Source: Limnephilus marmoratus (taxonomy: Eukaryota; Arthropoda; Insecta; Trichoptera; Limnephilidae). From it: a stretch of 64,000 nucleotides of DNA. Position 1 is the stretch's first letter, and the number at the start of each line of letters is the position of its first letter. This document shows positions 57,418 through 64,000 of the stretch, piece after piece. The DNA lies in NCBI GenBank assembly GCA_917880885.1, contig OU862920.1:2976001-3040000 (forward strand). The letters run 5' to 3'. The position numbers and the translations under genes were made by a program. The notes below the pieces were generated by a model that was not told the origin of the DNA, made no database searches, and saw nothing but the letters and a program-made list of their open reading frames with translations.

Positions 57418-57592
57418 GAACATACGGGTTCATCATAAATCCTGACAGTGAAGACGGCAAGAAGCTGCTGTTCTACACGTCGGAAGTGCGCGGTCCGCCC
57501 GGTTGCCTACAGCCCGGAGACCAGGTGGAGTACACCGTGGTCACCAACCAGAGGAACAACAAGACCACGGCCTGTAACATCACTAAAGTTGT
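57418..57592 (+). CDS. CSDE1: CSDE1 coding exon 16 (CSD9-like; cassette B, part 3)
   Basis: 'TYGFIINPDSEDGKKLLFYT' then 'SEVRGPPGCLQPGDQVEYTV' and 'ACNITKVV'. This is the paralogue of exon 13, with RNP2 again altered (LFYTS). Acceptor TTTGCAG, donor TTGT|GTAAGT. Intron 16 from 57593 to 58477 shows nothing I can name. Confidence 0.93.
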
Positions 57593-58558
57593 GTAAGTAT
57601 TTCTCCTTTCAATGAGGACCAGTTCAAGCATTACCAATAACCAAAACATTAATATGAGGTTTGGGCGTATAAATAACCCCAAAACTCTCTGGGGCGTAAT
57701 ACCCCTAAAAATTATTTTGATTGATGAATCTACTCGCGGAGAAATATCAACAAAAATGGCAATTAGCAAATCTAATGTGTACATAAAAGACAACAAGCTT
57801 CTAAAATAGCTTCTGCTGCATAAGCGAACTTTTAGATGTTTTCAGTCCATAGTTCGGTTCACCACACACAATAAATAATTTCTCTGACAGACACCGATTA
57901 GGTTATATTGCTCATCCTGAGAAAGTAAAATTCACAATGGTTATGCAGGTTGAATTTTTTGACTTGTATCAATAAAAAAATTTTAATAATTCAATTAATT
58001 AAATTTTTCGATCCAAAAGGATACTTCAGTGACATCTATGGCCCAATTGTCATAATTATGCAGTTACAATACAATACAAATTAGTGTCTCCACTAGCCCG
58101 CAGAGATCGCCATAATACCATTTTTGCGATATAAATTAGTTTTAATTTTATAATCGAAGTCAAAAAAAAAAATTAAACATATTTTGATGAACCAATGCTT
58201 TTTACAGACCGTAAGTAAGTAACCTGTGCTCATTCTATAATTGTCACTATGTTATACTGCAAATCAGGATTTATTTCAATGCTGAAATTCTGGACCAAAA
58301 TACCTTAGGTATTTCCCTCATTACGTTAATACATGTGAATACTACTGGGGGAAAATGATTATGCGAACCAGTAGACATCTTAAATTGTTGTTGGGGCAGT
58401 TTAGTTGCGAATAAAAAGGAAAAAAAAAACTGTGTATATTTACTATTCCTACGTAAAAGACCCTAAAAAGGGTATTACAGTGAAACCCTCTAAAACGAAC
58501 TTCTTAACCCGTCTGCTTGTTTAGGAATAAACACATCCCAAAACACGTAAGGCGTTTG

Positions 58559-58970
58559 ACGGCCTCCGTAGTCCAGTGGCTAAGACTCTTGACTCACATT
58601 CCGGAGGTCGCGGGTTCGAACCTGGCATGCGCAAATAAATTTTATTTGATTAATTTGTGTTATTTCACAATTAATTCATTTAAAATAATATATAGTATAT
58701 TTGCGGCATGTTCCAGAGTGGAAGATACTATCAGTATCGCCCTGGTGTAAGACCACCATTCAGAATTGAAACGTTGCTTGAAAATGGCTTTAGCCGTGTT
58801 TAGTGACCAGATCTGAATAGCCAGGTACTTCCCAAACTTCCTCTTCCCCACCTCCTTCCCCTCCCCGCTACCTTCAGCCTCACAACATACCCCAATTGGG
58901 GATGCCATAGTCTCACTGGCTCCAGACGGGAGCAGTTGAGATTCTTGTGCGGTATTCACTGAAAAAAAAA
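58559..58970 (+). repeat. tRNA-derived SINE (family A), copy 2, with poly-A
   Basis: Head GACGGCCTCCGTAGTCCAGT. The A box TAGTCCAGTGG (58570-58580) and B box GGTTCGAACCT (58612-58622) are intact, so internal Pol III initiation is plausible. The body ends TGAGATTCTTGTGCGGTATT then an A-run at 58962-58971. It does not fold as a tRNA. Confidence 0.9.
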
Positions 58971-59247
58971 AGGGGTCGTCCATTAATCATGTGAGGCTCC
59001 AAAGGGAGGGGGGGGGGGGGGGGGAGGTTCGGAAAAAATCACGAAATATCACGATGGGGGATAATGAGATATCACGTGTATTTATTTTTCGTGATAATAT
59101 TCTGAAAATTTCAAAATACCTTGTACTAAAAATAAATACACATGATTTTGGGGGGGGGGGGGGGTTTAGTCTAAAACCTCACCACATATCACCAGGGGGG
59201 GGGGTTAAAAAGTTGCTAAAAAAACATCACGTGAATGGACGACCCCT
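58971..59247. mobile_element. MITE with TIR AGGGGTCGTCCATTAAT, copy 2
   Basis: Same ends as 11234-11517. Homopolymer G tracts in both arms mirror the C tracts of the other copy. It is inserted at the poly-A of the family A SINE. Confidence 0.8.
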
Positions 59248-59723
59248 AATCCCATTATACTTTCATAAGACCAAAAACGTCCCGAGTGACCTTACATTTT
59301 ATAAGCTATATATCTCTTCCTATAATGCAAACATATGTATTTTTCTTTTAGCCAGAAAGAGAATGAAATAATGCTTCTTATTGTCTTTGAAATATGAAAG
59401 CTATCTACCATAGATATTTTACAATCTCGATTCAAAGTGACAGTTTCAGAATTTACGCGTGGGACCGAGGCTTCCGGATTGTGAGGTGCAAATATATTGA
59501 ACCAAGCAGACGGGTTGCAGGAAAACCTTGTATGTGGGAAAAATATGGCCAAGTGACCGAAAAAACCAAACTTAAGCCACGAAACTTCTTAAGAGGGTTT
59601 CACTGTATTAACTAAAAACATAAGTTAAATCATCTTATCTTATAGATGCAAACGAAAAATGGTTGGTTTACCTGTTTTTTTCTGTGAATTAGTAAGTGTG
59701 TATAATTGTGTGTGTTGGTGCAG

Positions 59724-59878
59724 TGAAAGCAGCCCACCCGCCCGGCCTGAGAGACTGATCAGCCGCCTGCGCACCGCCTCGCTGGAGGAGCAGGCCGGCC
59801 CACGTCTCGTGGTGGTGCGCAAGCCACGAGGCCCCGACGGCACCCGCGGCTTCAGACCCCGGGTGCCCATCAACCCAG
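59724..59878 (+). CDS. CSDE1: CSDE1 coding exon 17
   Basis: 'ARPERLISRLRTASLEEQAG', 'PRLVVVRKPRGPDGTRGFRP', the conserved basic C-terminus of Unr (RPDRL...PRGPxGxxGF). Acceptor GGTGCAG, donor CCAG|GTAAAA. It starts with T, so exon 10, 13 or 16 can join in frame. Confidence 0.92.
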
Positions 59879-60542
59879 GTAAAACTCTTTGAAGCGTTAT
59901 CAGACATAATATGTAAATTAACTATTTTCAGAACTTTAACTTTCATTTACGAGGTGTCCTTACTGTCAACGTTTGCTAAGTTTGATTGGGAACCCCGGTG
60001 TGGCGGCTCATGACTTTTGGGTTTGCTAAATTGCTAATATTAAAAAAAAAAATGTATTGATGTTGTAGCCGAAAATGTTTTTTTTTTTTTTCAAAAATTT
60101 TGGTTTGAAATTTTTTTTTGAAGATTTCCTGGAATTTCGGTGCAGTGCACTGTCGAACTGAAATTTCCTGAAAATCTTCACATAAAAAACCGATTTTTCG
60201 ATAGAAAAAAATTCAAGTATGCAGTTCACATTCGGTAGTAGTGAAACCTTCAGAAAACTAAAGTAGACAATAGTGGGGAGGCTAAGAAGCACCGCACAAA
60301 GAAGAGACCAATTATTCTATCTCATTTTCTCGTAGGCTAAATCCTATACATGTATATGTTTGTTTCTTTTTAGTGTCACTTTTTCGTTTCATCGAGTTTC
60401 AAATCTAAAAAAAGTTTTCACTTCAAAATAAATGTTTTCGAACATAACATCAACAGAACACTGGCAGTTTAACCTCCTATACTTTATATACGGCTCTTAT
60501 TCTTCACGTACAATAATTAATCTTTTATTTCATTTGTTACAG
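59879..60542. other. CSDE1 intron 17
   Basis: Contains a segment (60215-60345, GTGAAACCTTCAGAAAACTA, TCTATCTCATTTTCTCGTAG) related to 19885-20040. Nothing else was recognised. Confidence 0.4.
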
Positions 60543-60559
60543 AAAACCCTTTCCAATAA
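60543..60559 (+). CDS. CSDE1: CSDE1 coding exon 18 (stop codon)
   Basis: Acceptor TTGTTACAG, then 'ENPFQ' and TAA at 60557-60559. With this exon the coding sequence totals 3189 nt, exactly divisible by three. Confidence 0.8.
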
Positions 60560-63095
60560 AAGATCAACCAAGCGGACTCAAAATATATAACCATTATCCA
60601 TTAGTGTTCACTTATAATCTTGCAAACATATTTTCATGTTTATATTATCTGAAGATTGTTTTCAATGAAATTATGTTAAATGTGGCGGAAGGGACACCAA
60701 CACCAACTGGCCCTGGCGCACCAACTTGACCAGTGACGTGGCATAAATTGTCATGACTTGTGATCTTTAGTTTATAAGACTCGGCGCACGTGCGCACTCG
60801 GTGACTCGTTATTGATTCATTAGGGCATTCATTGCTTTCTTACCCTTTCTTGTTGTTAGATCTTATTCACCTTTTCGAGCTGCAAGACAAATCACGTACA
60901 TTGTTCTAAAGTTGATGTATTTTTCTGTGAAGAGTGACATCTGTGACTACAAAATTAACGTCACCTACAATTATTATTATTCTAAGTATATTTTTTGTTT
61001 GTTTAGTTTTTGTGCCAAATGTCTAGATTTAATTCAATATAATTTGTTGATTACCCATTCGAAAACTTGACAATGTTCCTCTAGTGATTGTTTTATGATA
61101 TTTTCGCTGTAGGGCGGACCCAGTGGCAATCCTTTCTTTTGAAGGTTACCTGTAATGATTGTATGCTTTTAAATTGTATAGTTTTGTGCCTCTTTTCCAC
61201 TTTTCTGTTGTATAAGTAAATTTATTAATGTATTTGAGTATTTATTGGTTATAGGTATATTTATAAAGACCGAAAGTGTGTTATAAAGCACCGTGGAAAA
61301 TGTGTTTTAATTCTATGAATGTTTCAAATTTCTACGTTATTTCATCACAAATGAAATAGTTATTATGTATTATGCTTATGTCACGTCACTGACTGATCTA
61401 AAATATATAAACCATCACGATTACACTTGTGTTACGTTAAAAGAACTTCACCAAGTCTTATTGCAATGTTATGTTTACTTAAAGCTTGTGGTCTCTAATT
61501 TTATCATAGAAATTCGTTTGTTGTACTCATTCCTCTCAATACAACAGAAGCGGAACAACACAGAGATGTATTATTTAATGACTGCAAGGAGGGCTAATGA
61601 CCAGGCGTACTTCAGACCAGGCGGACTTCAGACCAGGCGGACAATACAGCCCCAGCTTTAGATTGATTCCATGATATGTATTAGATAACAGTAAATGTGA
61701 TTTTGTTACTTAGTAAAAGGGAAGCTGGAATGGGAGTAAAGGTTATATTATCATATCTATATTGCGTATGTGATGCGTTATATCAGTCAGGTGGGCAATT
61801 AAACGAGCTGAAGATGATATAGATATTTATTTATGTATTTATTGGTTGTGCAAAGCACCTTTTTGGTAAATGTAACATGGCTTCTTTAATACAAATGTTT
61901 GGTTCATTTGTAATTATATTTGTTGTTACTATTCTGGCGTCCCTTTTAAAGTTCACTTTGATTATAAGTTTTGCAAATTGCCCATAACAAATAATATGTC
62001 AAGTAGAAATTCAAAGAGTTATAATCAAAAATTATAATTCGTAAAGCATAATATAAACTTATAATATCTCTTACCAAAATAATCACTCAGTATTTACCTA
62101 AATGTTGTTTCATAAATTATATGTATTACGTGTACTTCAAGGTTTATTCAAATGAAATATTAAAACTTAAATATGTATTACCGAATTGATGTGCTATATT
62201 GATTGGTTGAGCTATTTGATTATGATTTGTAACGGAACACATTGAATGAAGTCTGCTGTTGACTACTTCAGTGTATGATCATGCTTGATCATTTCTTTAC
62301 AAAAGCTCATTTGACGCGACAGCATTATTTAAAGATTTTAAAAAATTTATATAATTTATTAAAAATATCTGAAAGATATAATATATATATATTATATATA
62401 TGTATTTTGAAAAAAATGGGAATTTACCAAAAAAGAAGAGCTAATATAGTGGTTATCACTATGCTTTAAGGGACTCGCTTGACAGAGGAAATTAAGTTTA
62501 TTATAGATATTGTGAAAAGAAAGACTGCTAAAAAATCTCTGAAACCTTTGTTCAAAAGTAATGATGGACTCGAGGAACATAATTTTAACATAATATTTTC
62601 ATGACTTCACTTTAGTTATATGTATTTCCAAAGCATTTATTTGTTGAATCAGTCACAGAAAACATATCAATAATTTTATAATTCCCCAATTCAGCGAGAA
62701 AGCATTAAAATGCAACTAGTTGGAGCATCGACCGGCCGCAAGTTCATGTTGAGGTTATGTTCCAGTGAGTCTTGGACGTGAAGAAGCGAAAAAGCTAAAA
62801 TAAAACTCTATTATTTTGTTAAATTGCTCATTGCTTGTGGGAATCTAAAGAACTAATGTAGTAGACCTCTTCAAGTTTTCTATATTGCATTCTCATATAA
62901 TTATATTGTAACCAAAGGATAAAAAACATTTCTTTCTACTTTAAGAATCTTTATGTCTGTATATGGCAAAAATATTCATAGACTTGTAACTGGTACCTAA
63001 TTGGAAACGATAAACAAATTGTTATTTGTGAACATTATAAACAATCTTGAAGCCATATTATATATTGGAATAAAAATTGCCATTAAAATAACCGC
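60560..63095 (+). other. CSDE1: CSDE1 3' UTR, probable extent
   Basis: No further coding or clear transposon appears in this AT-rich 2.5 kb. AATAAA signals occur at 62799-62804 and 63069-63074. The second comes just before a transposon begins at 63122, so the UTR probably ends near 63095. A shorter form ending earlier is possible. An open frame at 61365-61661 has no family features. Confidence 0.5.
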
Positions 63096-63121
63096 ATTTT
63101 TATTTAAAAAAAAATCATTTT

Positions 63122-63835
63122 AGCCGGGTACAGATTGCTGTAACGTAACATGCAATGTAACACGCAATGAAAGAATTTGCCGTCCACATTGTCGCAATGT
63201 ATCAAACAATGTAACAGAATTCCTATAGTGTGGATGCCTTGCGCGCACGAACCGTGCATACTACGCGCACGAACAGAGCATTTCAACTTGTGCGCGCCGC
63301 AATCCACAAAGTGTTGGTTTTTTCGCCGAACCCAAAGGGGCGCGCGCAGTGGGCACGGAGCGTCAGTGCAAGGCCGTAGCCAGAAAAAAATTTCGGGAGG
63401 GGATTTGGTTTGGTGGAACAGTGTTCATAAGAAATACGTTAAGTTTTTTTTAAATAAAAGAATTTAAATAGTACGTATCAATCTTATCATGTATTTTTAT
63501 AATAAATTACAAAATTAAATTTAGTCTTCTAGCTTTCTTTACAGCGAACAAATCAATTACCTACTCGGTGTCAATGTCAATTTCGGGGGGGGGATCAATC
63601 CCCCTTGATCCCCCCCCTGGCTACGGCCTTGCGTCAGTGTGGGCGTCTATACTGCAGAACGCGCGCGAACAATGTAGGACTTGTTCTCGGTAGACAGAGC
63701 TATGTTCACTGCGCGCATGCCGGAAACAAATGTGAGTAGGTACATGCTCGGTTCGTGTGCGCACTGCGTCCACACTTATGAAATGTTCCTTTCATGTTAC
63801 TTTGCATGTTATGTTACAGCAATCTGTACCCGGCT
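63122..63835. mobile_element. TIR element with AGCCGGGTACAGATTGCTGT ends
   Basis: The left end continues AACGTAACATGCAATGTAAC and is mirrored at 63796-63835 with few differences. TTTA lies outside both ends if the element is taken to start at GCCGG. GCGCGC-rich inner arms (CGCGCACGAAC motifs) also pair. It is non-coding and contains the hAT MITE below. Confidence 0.75.
63369..63631. mobile_element. hAT-type MITE with CGTCAGTG duplication
   Basis: The ends CAAGGCCGTAGCCAG are perfect for 15 bp. The 8-bp duplication CGTCAGTG lies at 63361-63368 and 63632-63639. It is 263 bp and nested in the preceding element. Confidence 0.9.
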
Positions 63836-64000
63836 TTACAAGTTGCATAATAAAGGTCTTACGTATTCTTCAAAATTTTCTTGGATTAGACCTGAGTCGA
63901 AGATTCATTTTACATGACCTGAGGAGGTGGTCGGGTCAACTTAAGATCGATGCCCAACCGTAGATTAGGGATGTCGAAAGTGAAAAAAAAAATCGATGTA

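Larger units (their letters stand above)
58478..59605. mobile_element. pogo/Tigger-like TIR element with TA target, interrupted
   Basis: CAGTGAAACCCTCT on both ends (14 of 14, inverted), each flanked by TA. CAGTGAAACC-type ends with TA duplication fit the pogo group of Tc1/mariner. Inside are a TTAACCC-starting element related to 53499-54165, a family A SINE and a MITE. Confidence 0.7.

Noticed and set aside
58559..58635. tRNA gene
   Set aside because: A and B boxes are good, but no acceptor or anticodon stem pairs, and the same head plus body recurs at 22048. It is a SINE.
61365..61661. 98-codon frame downstream of the CSDE1 stop
   Set aside because: Lies in the likely 3' UTR; no motif or start context.

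Overview
The window is eukaryotic nuclear DNA, almost certainly from an insect. Its two cellular genes have GT-AG introns, the background is AT-rich, and transposable elements fill most of the intronic and intergenic space. A Helitron with the TC...CTAG ends and internal sequence I associate with Lepidoptera (1170-2488) makes a moth or butterfly the best guess. The order is an inference, not a demonstration.

Two genes lie head to head. On the minus strand are the first three coding exons of a galactokinase-family gene that looks like the N-acetylgalactosamine kinase type, GALK2 (20951 to 4656). Its intron 1 is about 13 kb, and the rest of the gene lies beyond position 1. On the plus strand is what appears to be a complete Unr/CSDE1 cold-shock-domain RNA-binding protein gene. 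It has a probable non-coding first exon near 31.24 kb, 18 coding exons from 32571 to 60559 that join in frame to 1062 codons plus a stop, and a long 3' UTR to about 63.1 kb. The roughly 10 kb between the two 5' ends is repeats apart from the CSDE1 promoter region.

The most interesting biology is in CSDE1. Coding exons 11-13 and 14-16 are paralogous three-exon blocks with the same entry and exit phases. Either block can be skipped without breaking frame, and exons 11, 14 and 17 all start with T to complete the same split codon. The C-terminal cold-shock domains are therefore either doubled or encoded by two interchangeable cassettes.

Mobile elements by region: 1-4.6 kb holds an R1-like LINE end and a Helitron. 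Intron 1 of GALK2 (7.7-20.8 kb) holds a hAT-type element carrying a C2H2 zinc-finger array, several MITEs, a piggyBac C-terminal remnant, an RTE-like LINE and an intact 698-codon hAT transposase. Between the genes (21.6-30.5 kb) is a LINE fragment, a candidate large terminal-inverted-repeat (TIR) element with GCGTCC-rich arms, a second zinc-finger hAT copy, a palindromic TIR element, a LINE with a GA-repeat tail and roughly 70-bp minisatellites. CSDE1 introns hold MITEs, hAT, piggyBac-like, mariner and pogo-like elements, often nested. Ten copies or fragments of one poly-A-ended repeat, called family B here, are scattered throughout.
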